This document shows positions 26,237 to 35,302 of a stretch of 64,000 nt of DNA, one piece after another; position 1 is the stretch's first letter; each line of letters starts with the position of its first letter. The notes beneath the pieces were generated by a model. It ran no database searches and had not been told where the DNA came from. It saw only the letters and a program-made list of their open reading frames with translations. Made by a program: the position numbers and the translations under genes. Origin of the DNA: Alkalicoccus luteus (GTDB lineage: Bacteria; Bacillota; Bacilli; Bacillales; Salisediminibacteriaceae). The stretch lies in assembly GCA_052061695.1 (NCBI GenBank), contig JBPZEY010000010.1. One strand, 5' to 3'.

Positions 26237-26834
26237 ATGACGCAAATACGCGACTGGCGGCACGTTCCGATCGATGATAATCGGGAACCGCTCGTTACAC
26301 CTGCGCACGAACGAATCGTCTGCCGACCGTCTTTATACCGCGGCTTCGCTGCTGCCGGAAGGCTATCGTCTGCTCATCTGGGACGGCTTCCGTCCGGATC
26401 ACGTGCAGCGGGGACTGTATGAAGCCTTTGAAGCTTCGATCCGCCGTAAAAATCCGGAATTAACCGGTCCAGCGCTTAGCGAGAAGGTAACGACGTACGT
26501 CTCGTACCCGTCCCAGAATCTATCTGCTCCGGCTCCGCATGCAACCGGCGGTGCGGTGGACTTGACGATTTTGGATGAGAACGGAGACGAGCTGCCGATG
26601 GGTACGGTGTTTGATGATTTCAGTGAGCTCGCACGGACCGATGCCTTTCACGACAAACCGGGGGACGTGCAGGAGTCGAGAAAACTGCTGTTAGCTGTGA
26701 TGGAAGCTGCAGGCTTTTCAAACTACATAGAGGAATGGTGGCATTTTGATTACGGAAACCAGTGGTGGGCGCTTCGCACTGGACAGGAAGCCGCGGTCTA
26801 CGGAAAAGCCGCGGTGCCGGAGGGAGCACGATGA
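26237..26834 (+). pseudogene. M15-family D-Ala-D-Ala dipeptidase (VanX-like), frameshifted with internal loss
   Basis: An ATG at 26237 with cgaggaggacagacc reads MTQIRDWRHVPIDDNREPLV, the usual VanX-like beginning, then the frame changes near 26295-26310 and continues LRTNESSADRLYTAASLLPEGYRLLIWDGFRPDHVQ through the zinc motif APHATGGAVDL and EEWWHFDYG to 26834. The segment normally between these two parts (about 30 residues) appears to be missing. Metal ligands are intact but the reading frame is broken; a small deletion is the simplest explanation. Its stop overlaps the next start. Confidence 0.75.
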
Positions 26835-27961
26835 GCCGGTTTGACGTACGCTCCGAATCGGCCAGCTCCTACCGCAACGTCACTGCGTTATTTATCACCG
26901 TGCTCCTGCTGTTGTTCGGCATTATCATTTTAACGAACGTGCTGCTTGGAACCATTTCATGGGAAAGCTTTTACATGGACGTGATGACGTCTCTGATCGG
27001 GATCATGCTGCCGCTCGTCCTTTTTAACGTGATTTATGAAAAAGTGACCCGGCGCCACCAGAAAATCGAGACGGCGAACAGCGTCGCAGAGGCGCTGATG
27101 CTGGATAAGGGCGTACTGTCGCGCTTTTCAGAAGGGGCGCGTAAAGGCTTTATTAAAAACTCGACCGAGTCGCTCCTCGGTGAACGGGCCGGCGGCATGC
27201 TTTATATGACATTAATTCGCCCGTATCTGGAAAACAAGTATCATTTCCGCCGCCGCTTTCGCTATCACATCAGCTACTCGCTGAAGCGGAACGGTATGGA
27301 AACATCGTTTCCGGAAGAGGACTATTACTGGGTGGAAGAAGATTTATCGTTTTACAGGAGCTTGAACATCTTTCAGCTGAAAAAGCGCCGCGTTACCGTC
27401 GGTTTTTCCTATTGGGAGAGTGATCTCGAAGAGCTGTTTAAAGGGGAAGGGGTCTTTTTCCGTGAAAATTTGTTCATTGGCTCCAGTCAAAAGGAGCGGA
27501 TGCAGCAGATGACGAATGAAGAGCTGCAGCAATTTGTCGAAGAGGTGATGCAGTTTTCCTTCGCGCTTGATGAGAAGAGCCTCCCGTTCATAGTAGAAAA
27601 CAGCGAGAACGGCTTTTACCTGCAGTTTGACATGTCTGGAACGATTGAGGCAGAAGCAGACCGCGAGTATAAGTTTCACTACCACTTCCATATGCCACAG
27701 TTGAAAACGATCCGTAAATTCGTATCGATCGTATCAGAGCCGACCCAGCAGGTGGATATCCTCTTCACCCATGCCGATCCGGACGTACGTATCGTACCGG
27801 TACCGTTTTTTGACGACAGCGAAGCCGTCTCCTACTTACCGAACAACATCGTCAAAATCGAGCTCGACCAGTGGGTGCTGCCGCGCTCCGGCTGCGTATT
27901 CATCTGGGACGAGCCGGAAGCAGAGAGCGTGAGCCATGTGCAGGAAGAGCGGATCGGATAA
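26831..27961 (+). CDS. Hypothetical membrane protein with two N-terminal transmembrane segments
   Basis: A 376-residue protein beginning MSRFDVRSESASSYRNV, with hydrophobic segments near residues 19-41 and 50-70 and a large soluble part of about 300 residues with mixed alpha/beta character and many aromatic residues. No motif or family recognised. ATG overlaps the stop of the broken dipeptidase gene (ATGA), so both belonged to one transcript. Confidence 0.75.
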   Translation: MSRFDVRSESASSYRNVTALFITVLLLLFGIIILTNVLLGTISWESFYMDVMTSLIGIMLPLVLFNVIYEKVTRRHQKIETANSVAEALMLDKGVLSRFSEGARKGFIKNSTESLLGERAGGMLYMTLIRPYLENKYHFRRRFRYHISYSLKRNGMETSFPEEDYYWVEEDLSFYRSLNIFQLKKRRVTVGFSYWESDLEELFKGEGVFFRENLFIGSSQKERMQQMTNEELQQFVEEVMQFSFALDEKSLPFIVENSENGFYLQFDMSGTIEAEADREYKFHYHFHMPQLKTIRKFVSIVSEPTQQVDILFTHADPDVRIVPVPFFDDSEAVSYLPNNIVKIELDQWVLPRSGCVFIWDEPEAESVSHVQEERIG

Positions 27962-27974
27962 CGAGCTGTAAGAG

Positions 27975-28007
27975 TGAGCTGATCAGTGTTGCCATCTGAT
28001 CAGCTCA
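27975..28007 (+). terminator. Terminator after the two-TM protein gene
   Basis: Twelve-base inverted repeat tgagctgatcag / ctgatcagctca; the tail is only weakly T-rich. Confidence 0.7.
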
Positions 28008-28118
28008 TCTATCTCTACTGGCGATCATAAGCAGCTGCGAGCTTACGGAACGTCGAAACGAATGAATAGAGAAAAGAAGGGAATCTTGTGCTAAGCTCTA
28101 ATCAGGAGGTGCTTTGCT

Positions 28119-28349
28119 ATGGATCTTTTTGTATTCGTTCCAGTCGGTTTTTTCTTCATTGGCTTGCTCATTATCTTTACCATTAAACAGCGAATGGGTT
28201 TATCGTGGAACCCGGCGAATGCAGAAGGAAGTGAAGCTGAAAGTCCGGAGCTGACGAGAAAAATCATCGCGTTAATCGCCGCCACAACCGTATGGGGTGT
28301 GATCAGCATCTTTCTTGTCGTTTTGTTTTTTAACCGGTTTGGGGCGTAA
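28119..28349 (+). CDS. Small hypothetical membrane protein
   Basis: This 76-residue protein has two hydrophobic segments (about 4-24 and 48-71) separated by a hydrophilic loop with NPANAEGSEAES. The ribosome binding site tcaggaggtgctttgct is strong. No family is recognised. Confidence 0.65.
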   Translation: MDLFVFVPVGFFFIGLLIIFTIKQRMGLSWNPANAEGSEAESPELTRKIIALIAATTVWGVISIFLVVLFFNRFGA

Positions 28350-28384
28350 TAAAAGTAGGCGAAGGCAGGAAAGGGGGAGAATGA

Positions 28385-29374
28385 ATGAGAAATCAGCTAT
28401 CGCACTATAATCCGCTTCATCGAACGTTTTGGTCGAAGGAGAGTCATGCATCACGCAGCTACCGAGTGAATAAACTATTAGCATGGGGGCGTCTGCAAAG
28501 CAGGAAGCAGCTGAATTTTGACCAATACCCGAATGGCGGGGTTGCCTGGGTGCATCCATCGGTGCTACACGTACCTGAAAAATGGAATGGCTATGCTTAT
28601 TGGATGGGGATCAATGCTTATCCGCAAACAGATGGATCATATGAAAATCCCTACTTCTTTTTCTCGCAGGACGGAGTGGCCTGGCATTCTCCAGCTGGTA
28701 TGAAGCAGCCGTTATATGAGGTGCTTGACCATACCGTTCATAACTCTGATGCTGAATTAATTCTCGTTCCGGACCGGTCAAAGATGTATTATTTGAACAG
28801 AGCAGTCCTGGAAGGAGGAGGTTCCCGGCTTGAACTGAGTGAATCAACAGATGGCATCAGCTGGACGGGACCGACTACCGTGTTTCCAGGGCCTTTTCCT
28901 GACTTGTTATCTCCAACTGTATGTGAACATGAGGGCTTTTACTATTTATTTGCGCCTGCCGTCAGATGGAATGAAGGGGAGGAAAGAGCGTTTCAAAAAC
29001 TAAACGTGTGGCGATCCTGTCAGCTGGCTAGTGGCTGGGAGCATGTCAATTCGATTGCCACAGGGCCACTGGGAAACATCTGGCATGCCGAAGTCCGAAA
29101 AACGAAGGACCGGTTTATCGTGTTAGCGCTCTGCGGCGACCTGCAAGGAGGGACGCTACAATTCGGAACCTTTTTAAATCCTTATTCAACACACATGAAT
29201 AGGGAAACATATATGGTCGATCGGTCATTGTTTAACTATAAATCATCTTTCGTTGTCAACGGTAATCACCTGGAAGTATTCGCAGGGTTCAAAGGGGTGG
29301 GGCTCGGTCAGGATACGCTCTGGCGAATTACCCGAAAAACCCTGAAGCTTGGGACCGTGTTGAAAAAGCTTTGA
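28385..29374 (+). CDS. Five-bladed beta-propeller glycosidase-like protein
   Basis: The 329-residue protein has repeated blade-like patterns of the GH43/GH32/GH68 superfold: YPNGGVAWVHPSVLHVPEKWNGYAYWMGINAYP, NPYFFFSQDGVAW, HNSDAELI, STDGISWTGP, LLSPTVCEHEGFYYLF and IWHAEVRKTKDRFIVLA. There is no signal peptide. Such uncharacterised propellers often sit in surface polysaccharide or prophage tail regions. Base composition seems slightly lower in GC than its neighbours. Catalytic carboxylates cannot be assigned safely. Confidence 0.75.
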   Translation: MRNQLSHYNPLHRTFWSKESHASRSYRVNKLLAWGRLQSRKQLNFDQYPNGGVAWVHPSVLHVPEKWNGYAYWMGINAYPQTDGSYENPYFFFSQDGVAWHSPAGMKQPLYEVLDHTVHNSDAELILVPDRSKMYYLNRAVLEGGGSRLELSESTDGISWTGPTTVFPGPFPDLLSPTVCEHEGFYYLFAPAVRWNEGEERAFQKLNVWRSCQLASGWEHVNSIATGPLGNIWHAEVRKTKDRFIVLALCGDLQGGTLQFGTFLNPYSTHMNRETYMVDRSLFNYKSSFVVNGNHLEVFAGFKGVGLGQDTLWRITRKTLKLGTVLKKL

Positions 29375-29426
29375 TCATTGCTTTAGCAGTGGTACAGATA
29401 TAAGCAAGCACATAATTGAATCTAGT

Positions 29427-29457
29427 GAACCCCCTGTCAGCTGGTGACAGGGGGTTC
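29427..29457. terminator. Strong hairpin between convergent genes
   Basis: Thirteen-base stem gaaccccctgtca / tgacagggggttc between the + propeller gene and the - gene at 29526; no long T run. Confidence 0.75.
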
Positions 29458-29525
29458 AACGTGATTTGCGTATCCACATTTACTCACAGAACTTGCAGCG
29501 CCTTTTGAAACAGGCATTTAATCCG

Positions 29526-30914
29526 TTAGACAAACAACCGGTGCACGGCTTTGACGACCTGCTTTTCCGGCCAGGACTGGAGCAGCCCAAAGATCGGTGT
29601 TTCGTGCAGGCCGAGTGAGCGCACTTTGTTCGTTGGGATACCAGCGAGTGTTTTCGCAAGCTGGTGAGCCGACGGTCGGAAGTCGTGCATGTCAAGGAAG
29701 GCGTCAATCTCGTCTTTTTCACCCTGCGTCAGCTTACATCGTTTCACGTGAAACACGACGTCATCCGGCTTCGGTTTTTCCTTTTCAGCCTGTTCCTCGT
29801 AGCGGTATATCGCCTCATGCATGCGTGTTTCCACCTGTCCGAAAAAATCATGATCGATCGCTAGCACCGCAGTATCATGCAGGTGAACACCGGCAAGCGA
29901 CTGAAGCTCAGGCTGCACGTCAGCTGTCGGGAACGTTGTACGGATCAGTGCTTCGTACGTATCCACGACCGGCACCGCAGGCGGATGCTTGAGCTGCTGC
30001 TTGAAACGGCTCAGCTGTTCAAGCTCGGTCTCAAACGGAAGCAGCTGTTTTTTCAGCCCCTGCAGCCGTCGCAGCTGACCGATCACATCGAGGCTCTGCT
30101 CGGCGATCTCATTCAGCTGCCGTTCAATCGTGGCAATACGCTTTATCGCTCGAGGCATCAGTACCTCTTCTTCGAGTTCAGCGTTGCCGTCGGCAGGATG
30201 GTAGTAAACCGTAAACGCGCACGTCGTGCAGTGGCAGACGAGTTTATCCGTCGTCGTATACAGCTCTTTCTCGTGCTCGCATAGGCCGTTTCGCCACGCC
30301 TCAGGCAGCGCCCGGTAAGGCCGCAGCACAATCTCCACCCGGTGGCGCCAGTAGGCGATATCTTCCGGGTATTTTAAAACGGCAAGCAAAGAGGAACGAT
30401 TCATTTGCTCGACCGCCTCGACAACGTCTGCTTTTTGACGGGCAAGTGTTAAAAACGGATGGCGGAGATAAGCAGCTTCCACGTCAGCAAGCCAGGCCGA
30501 ACGAGGGCGTTCTTGCAGCGCTGCAGCAAGCAAATACTGCCGAACGACTTGCTCGAGATGGCGGCGAAGCTGCGCATCGGAGAGCTTCGTCGTATCCCGC
30601 TGGAAAAACGAACGTCGATCAAGTGAAAGCTGTGTCGGCGCAGTTCCCCATAAAAACACGTCCGGCCGAACGAGCACCGGAACCGCCTGGCCGTTCGCTT
30701 CCATACCGACAGGAAGCCGGCAGGCAGACTGCCCGGTAAGACGGCACCAGGCTTCTTTTTCAGACGCTGAAAGAGCAGAAAGCAGCTCAGCGGCCGCTTC
30801 GTGCAGCCGGTTCAGTCCGCGGCTGCGGACGATATAAGGGGCCCGGCGGCCAAAGCCTGCCGGAAGAAACGCCAAATACGGATACGGTTCAGGCTGCTGC
30901 TGTGCGTGTGACAT
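29526..30914 (-). CDS. Hypothetical protein with RQC-minor-like C-terminal DNA-binding region
   Basis: This 462-residue protein has a central segment CHCTTCAFTVYYH with a partial zinc-ribbon look (near 230-242), a coiled-coil region at about 255-310, and a C-terminal winged-helix-like end (KDEIDAFLDMHDFRPSAHQL, AKTLAGIPTNKVRSLG) like that of RQC-minor family proteins, which carry the DNA-binding wing of RecQ helicases without the helicase. Identification is by resemblance. The parS site at 29740 lies within the coding region, encoding FHVKR. Confidence 0.65.
   Translation of the reverse strand: MSHAQQQPEPYPYLAFLPAGFGRRAPYIVRSRGLNRLHEAAAELLSALSASEKEAWCRLTGQSACRLPVGMEANGQAVPVLVRPDVFLWGTAPTQLSLDRRSFFQRDTTKLSDAQLRRHLEQVVRQYLLAAALQERPRSAWLADVEAAYLRHPFLTLARQKADVVEAVEQMNRSSLLAVLKYPEDIAYWRHRVEIVLRPYRALPEAWRNGLCEHEKELYTTTDKLVCHCTTCAFTVYYHPADGNAELEEEVLMPRAIKRIATIERQLNEIAEQSLDVIGQLRRLQGLKKQLLPFETELEQLSRFKQQLKHPPAVPVVDTYEALIRTTFPTADVQPELQSLAGVHLHDTAVLAIDHDFFGQVETRMHEAIYRYEEQAEKEKPKPDDVVFHVKRCKLTQGEKDEIDAFLDMHDFRPSAHQLAKTLAGIPTNKVRSLGLHETPIFGLLQSWPEKQVVKAVHRLFV
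29740..29755. promoter_or_regulatory. parS site 3 (ParB/Spo0J binding), intragenic
   Basis: cgtttcacgtgaaaca matches the consensus except the first base. It is placed inside the RQC-minor-like gene. Confidence 0.85.
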
Positions 30915-31136
30915 GGCACATCCCTCCAGACAACGGTAGTGCCCTCATTATAAGCGATCCCGGATCTTCCGAAAAGCACGGAGACTTGTGTTAAAAGCTG
31001 AGTACGAGCATGAGTGATACGGCTGTTTATCTCAACGCTTATTAAAAACAGAATCAATATAAAGGCAGGAAAATGCTGGGCTTTTGTCGAAGTAATGACA
31101 CGTTTGGACTGTACGCTACCATCAGGAGGGATGACG

Positions 31137-31892
31137 ATGCAGGAGACGTATCAGGTCATGAAGGGAGCGGAGCCGTTTAAGATTGAGGGGTTCCGTGTCG
31201 GCGTTCTCGTTTCGCATGGATTTACAGGCACGACGCAGAGCATGCGGCCGCTCGGCAAAGCATTTGCGGATGCTGGCTATACGGCATGCGGGGTTCGCCT
31301 GAAAGGGCATGGGACCCACTACGAAGACATGGAGCAGTCAACGTATGAGGACTGGATTGCCTCGGTCGAGGAAGGCTATCAGTGGCTGAAGGAGCGCTGT
31401 GACAGCATTTTTGTCGTCGGTCTGTCGATGGGAGGCACGCTCGCGCTTTATATGGCCCAGCACCATCCGGACATAAGCGGAATCGTCACGATTAACGCAG
31501 CGGTGGATGTACCGGATATGGAGCAGGTGAAGCATAGGCAGGAGCGGTATATCGATGCGATTGGTTCCGATATTAAAAAGCCGGAGGTCGTCGAGCTTGC
31601 TTATGAAAAGACGCCGGTCGCTTCAGTGAAACAGATCCTGGAGCTGATGAAGCAGGTGAAGCTCGATCTGCCCCGCGTCGCTTGTCCGGCCCTCATCATG
31701 GCTTCCACTGAGGATCACGTGGTCCCGCCGGAAAATTCTAATTTAATATATGATCAGATCAGCTCTGATCAAAAAACGTTTCTTGAATTGAAGAACAGCT
31801 ATCACGTCGCTACGCTCGACAACGATCAGCAGCAAATTATTGAGGAGTCGCTTACGTTCATGAAGCAGCACGCCGTGTTTAACCAGGAGTAA
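31137..31892 (+). CDS. Alpha/beta hydrolase, Est30-type carboxylesterase
   Basis: The 251-residue serine esterase has catalytic Ser97 in VVGLSMGGT, Asp193 in STEDHVVP and His223 in NSYHVATLD; oxyanion region SHGFTGTTQS. It is like Bacillus/Geobacillus Est30 but in the monoacylglycerol lipase-like group. The start at 31137 gives seven bases to aggagg, better than the ATG at 31131. Confidence 0.92.
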   Translation: MQETYQVMKGAEPFKIEGFRVGVLVSHGFTGTTQSMRPLGKAFADAGYTACGVRLKGHGTHYEDMEQSTYEDWIASVEEGYQWLKERCDSIFVVGLSMGGTLALYMAQHHPDISGIVTINAAVDVPDMEQVKHRQERYIDAIGSDIKKPEVVELAYEKTPVASVKQILELMKQVKLDLPRVACPALIMASTEDHVVPPENSNLIYDQISSDQKTFLELKNSYHVATLDNDQQQIIEESLTFMKQHAVFNQE

Positions 31893-31918
31893 ATCATTCT
31901 GAAAAAGGAGTGGAAAAC

Positions 31919-32962
31919 ATGAAAGCTGCTGTCTGGTACAAAGCAAAGGATCTGCGCGTGGAACAGGTGGAGGAACCCCAGGTCAATGGAAAACACGACG
32001 TAAAAATCAAAGTCGGCTGGTGCGGGATCTGCGGAAGCGATCTGCATGAATACGCTGCGGGCCCGATCTTTATTCCGGTCGGCACGCCGCATCCGATCAG
32101 CGGGGGCCAGGCGCCGATCGTCATGGGGCACGAGTTTGCCGGCGAAGTGGTGGACGTTGGAAGCGCCGTAACGAAGGTGAAGCCTGGGGACCGGGTGGCG
32201 GTCGAGCCGATTCTCGCCCCGAACGAAAACGGCCGCTACGTAGATGCGAAGTACAATCTCTCCCCGCAGCTCGGGTTTCACGGACTGTCCGGCGGAGGAG
32301 GCGGCTTCTCCGAATTCACGGTTGTCGGCGAGCATATGGCGCATAAGCTGCCGGATGAACTCTCTGATGAGCAGGGAGCGCTTGTTGAGCCCGCTGCGGT
32401 TGCGGTGCATGCCGTCCGGCAAAGCTCCTTTAAGGTCGGAGATACGGCCGCGGTGTTCGGTGCCGGTCCAATCGGCCTCATGGTCATCGATGCGCTAAAA
32501 GCAGCCGGCGCTTCTAAGATTTACGTAGTGGAATTGTCCGAAGAGCGTCAGCAGAAAGCGCGCAATCTTGGCGGGATTATCGTGGATCCGGAGCGCGCCG
32601 TCGAAGACATTCATGCCGACTGCGGCGGGGTGGACGTCTCGTTCGAGGTAACGGGCGTACCAAAGGTGCTCAACATGGCGCTGCACAGCACGCATACCGG
32701 AGGCGAAGCGATTATCGTAAGCATCTGGGAAAGCGAGGCGTCGTTTCAGCCGAACGATCTCGTCATTGCTGAGCGGACGATGAAAGGGATTATTGCCTAC
32801 CGCGATATTTATCCGCAGGTGATGGAGCTGATGAAGTCCGGCTTCTTTTCAGCGGATGATATGGTCACGTCCCGCATCGGCATCGACGATGTAGTCGACA
32901 GCGGATTTGAGGCGCTGCTGCACGATAAAAGCCACGTCAAAATCATGGTGAAACCCTCGTAA
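31919..32962 (+). CDS. bdhA: (R,R)-butanediol dehydrogenase-like zinc dehydrogenase
   Basis: The 347-residue protein has the medium-chain zinc motifs CGICGSDLHEY and GHEFAGEVVDVG, the butanediol dehydrogenase hallmarks GPIFIPVGTPHPISG and GLSGGGGGFSEF, and the Rossmann motif FGAGPIGLMVIDALK. It reduces acetoin to 2,3-butanediol or the reverse with NAD(H). The structural zinc cysteines found in many alcohol dehydrogenases are absent, as usual for this group. It follows the esterase by 26 bases. Confidence 0.92.
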   Translation: MKAAVWYKAKDLRVEQVEEPQVNGKHDVKIKVGWCGICGSDLHEYAAGPIFIPVGTPHPISGGQAPIVMGHEFAGEVVDVGSAVTKVKPGDRVAVEPILAPNENGRYVDAKYNLSPQLGFHGLSGGGGGFSEFTVVGEHMAHKLPDELSDEQGALVEPAAVAVHAVRQSSFKVGDTAAVFGAGPIGLMVIDALKAAGASKIYVVELSEERQQKARNLGGIIVDPERAVEDIHADCGGVDVSFEVTGVPKVLNMALHSTHTGGEAIIVSIWESEASFQPNDLVIAERTMKGIIAYRDIYPQVMELMKSGFFSADDMVTSRIGIDDVVDSGFEALLHDKSHVKIMVKPS

Positions 32963-32982
32963 AACGACTGGAGGTGTCGAGC

Positions 32983-33264
32983 ATGGAGATAGGCAAACCG
33001 GATCTGGCCGATTACATCATGGCGCTTGTGACGAGCAATCTCTTTGCGGTCGTGTTTGCCGTTTCGTTTGCGGTAAGCTCTGATGACGTCTACTGGACGA
33101 GCGGAATCGGGGAAGCGATGGTCGTACTGCCTGCTTTATTGGTACGGTTCGTGATCGCGTTTGCCGTCATCAAGCTGGTGATGCTTCTCATCGCAAAACT
33201 GTTCAGGTTCCGTATTCACCCGGCAGCGAAAGCAACGTTTCAAGTAAAGCAGGGGAAGGCCTGA
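32983..33264 (+). CDS. Small hypothetical membrane protein
   Basis: A 93-residue protein with two to three hydrophobic segments (about residues 12-32, 45-60 and 60-75). ATG 32983 is preceded by actggaggtgtcgagc. It lies between bdhA and floT; it does not look like NfeD/YuaF. A hairpin separates it from floT. Confidence 0.65.
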   Translation: MEIGKPDLADYIMALVTSNLFAVVFAVSFAVSSDDVYWTSGIGEAMVVLPALLVRFVIAFAVIKLVMLLIAKLFRFRIHPAAKATFQVKQGKA

Positions 33265-33290
33265 GGAAAACGGAAAATACGAGCGAAGCT

Positions 33291-33322
33291 GAACCCTGTC
33301 AGACTTGGGCAGGGTTTGGTTC
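33291..33322 (+). terminator. Terminator before floT
   Basis: Inverted repeat gaaccctgtc / ggcagggtttggttc, short T-rich tail. Confidence 0.6.
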
Positions 33323-33377
33323 GTGTTAAGCGGATTTTCGGCATTCAGAAAAAATCCCGGTAAATTTGAACAATTCA

Positions 33378-33403
33378 GGAACTTTAAGCAGGCACGCTCC
33401 GTA
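33378..33403 (+). promoter_or_regulatory. Possible SigW-type ECF promoter for floT
   Basis: ggaact at 33378 and cgta at 33400 are separated by 16 bases, matching the AAC and CGTA elements of SigW promoters. In B. subtilis floT is a SigW target. The -35 is not the full TGAAAC. Confidence 0.5.
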
Positions 33404-33449
33404 CAATACAGGTGAGCCATCATTCTTCTTTTAGAAAGGCAGTGAGAAA

Positions 33450-35093
33450 ATGGGTTTTATTTATGCAGGGATTGCGCTTGTCGTTCTCCTTTTTGCTGTA
33501 GCGGGCTACTACATATTTATGAAGATCCGCTACCGGACGGCGCGTTCCAATGAAGCACTGATCATTACGGGGCCAAAGCTCGGTGATGAGCAGAAGGAAA
33601 CGAATATTTTCACCGATAAGGAAGGCCGGTCGATGAAAATTGTCCGCGGCGGCGGGGTGCTGCTCAAGCGGTTCCAGACGTCGACGCCGGTTAACCTGAC
33701 GTCGTTCCAGCAGAAGCTGACGACGCCGCGAGTGTACACGGAAGGCGGCGTGCCGATCGTTGCGGATGCGGTCGTCATGGTAAAGGTTGCCGATGATCTG
33801 AAGGGCATCGCCAACTACGCCGAGCAGTTTCTCGGAAAAGACCAGAAAGAGATTGAAACTGAAATTTCCGAGGTATTAAACGGTAACCTCCGTGCGATTC
33901 TTAGTAAAATGTCGGTCGAGCAGATTAACGCAGACCGCGAAGGATTTGCCGAGCAGGTAACGGAAGTAGCGCAGACGCAGCTCGACCGGATGGGCTTTAA
34001 CATCACGGCGCTGACGCTGACCGATCTGCGAGATGCCGATGAAGAAAACGGCTACCTCGAAAATCTCGGACGTCCGCAGATTGCAAAAGTGCGCAAGGAA
34101 GCAGAAGTAGCGGAAGCCGAAAACCTCAGGGAAACGCGGATCAACCAGGCAAAGACAGAAGAAGAAGCAAAGAAGAGCGAGTACGAGAGTGAAATTTCCA
34201 CGGCTGAGGCGCGCAAGGAAAAAGATATCCGGGCCGCCTCGATCAAAGAGGAAACAGAGCGTGCCCGTGCGAAATCCGAGCAGGCGTACGATCTGGAAAA
34301 AGCCGTACTCGACCGTAAAGTGAAAGACGAAGAGTTGAATACGAAGTTTATGGAGCGCGAGCGTTCTGTAAAGCTGGAAGAAGAAGAAAACAAAGTACGC
34401 CGCACGAAGCTCGACGCGGACTACTACGAAACGACGAAGAAAGCCGAAGCGAAGGCAAAATCGGACGAGATTTCTGCAGAAGCGAAAGCACGTGCCGACC
34501 GTATTGCACAGGAAGCACGCGCACAGATTCGCATCGAAGAAGGAAAGGCCGAAGCCGAGGTTACGCGCGAGCAGGGTAATGCTTCCGCTGAAATTAAGAT
34601 TCGCGAAGGTCAGGCGGAAGCCCAGATCATCCGCGAAAAAGGGGAAGCAGAAGCAGAAGCACGCCGCCTTCTCGCCGAAGCAATGGCCGAAAACGGCGAA
34701 GCGATTATCCGCGAGAAGCTGATCGAAATTCTGCCGCAGGTAGCAGCCGAGTTCGCCCGTCCGCTCTCCAACATCGACTCTGTGAAAGTGATCGACAGCG
34801 GCAGCGGAGAAGGCATGAACACGATGGGCAACAGTGTGGCGCGCAACCTGATGAGCATGCAGGAGCCGGTAAAGGAAGCGACCGGCCTCGACATCGCGAA
34901 CCTCGTCAAGGATTTCGCCGGCAAAAGCTCCGACAAAGTCAAAAGCGGCCTCGATTCGCTGCAGAATCTGCAGGGCAGCACGATGGCCGACGAATCGGCT
35001 GACGTCGCGACAGCGATGAAGACGGAAGACGACGACCGTACAGAAGCAGCAGACGATCAAAGCTCTACAGAAGAAAACGACGGTAAAAACTAA
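33450..35093 (+). CDS. floT: Flotillin-like protein FloT
   Basis: This 547-residue scaffold of functional membrane microdomains has one N-terminal membrane segment (residues 3-24), an SPFH/PHB domain (to about 220; NEALIITGPKLGDE, FQTSTPVNLTSFQQ), a long Glu/Ala/Lys coiled coil (about 215-420) and a variable C-terminal tail ending in acidic low-complexity sequence. It is close to B. subtilis YuaG but its tail is longer. The antisense strand carries a 453-codon open frame that is only a reflection of the repeated coiled-coil codons. Confidence 0.95.
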   Translation: MGFIYAGIALVVLLFAVAGYYIFMKIRYRTARSNEALIITGPKLGDEQKETNIFTDKEGRSMKIVRGGGVLLKRFQTSTPVNLTSFQQKLTTPRVYTEGGVPIVADAVVMVKVADDLKGIANYAEQFLGKDQKEIETEISEVLNGNLRAILSKMSVEQINADREGFAEQVTEVAQTQLDRMGFNITALTLTDLRDADEENGYLENLGRPQIAKVRKEAEVAEAENLRETRINQAKTEEEAKKSEYESEISTAEARKEKDIRAASIKEETERARAKSEQAYDLEKAVLDRKVKDEELNTKFMERERSVKLEEEENKVRRTKLDADYYETTKKAEAKAKSDEISAEAKARADRIAQEARAQIRIEEGKAEAEVTREQGNASAEIKIREGQAEAQIIREKGEAEAEARRLLAEAMAENGEAIIREKLIEILPQVAAEFARPLSNIDSVKVIDSGSGEGMNTMGNSVARNLMSMQEPVKEATGLDIANLVKDFAGKSSDKVKSGLDSLQNLQGSTMADESADVATAMKTEDDDRTEAADDQSSTEENDGKN

Positions 35094-35100
35094 CGAACAT

Positions 35101-35130
35101 GCCCGGTGCATACAGCTGCACCGGGTTTTT
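35101..35130 (+). terminator. Terminator of floT
   Basis: Stem gcccggtgc / gcaccgggt followed by tttt. Confidence 0.92.
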
Positions 35131-35302
35131 AATCTGTATACCGAGGATATGGGCTTTAAGCGGCGCGCTGGACCGGTGAGACCGTTTTCTTCAGTACCAG
35201 GTGGGCAGCGGGACCATGTAACGGCGCTTACGAACATTGAGCCTCCCGAAAGAAAAACGTATACTTAAGCTTGTGTGAAAAACGAGAAGGGATGATGTCT
35301 GA

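Noticed and set aside
33876..35237. 453-codon open frame antisense to floT
   Set aside because: It mirrors the repetitive Glu/Ala/Lys codons of the flotillin coiled coil; the product is a Cys/Phe/Arg-rich sequence with no family features.
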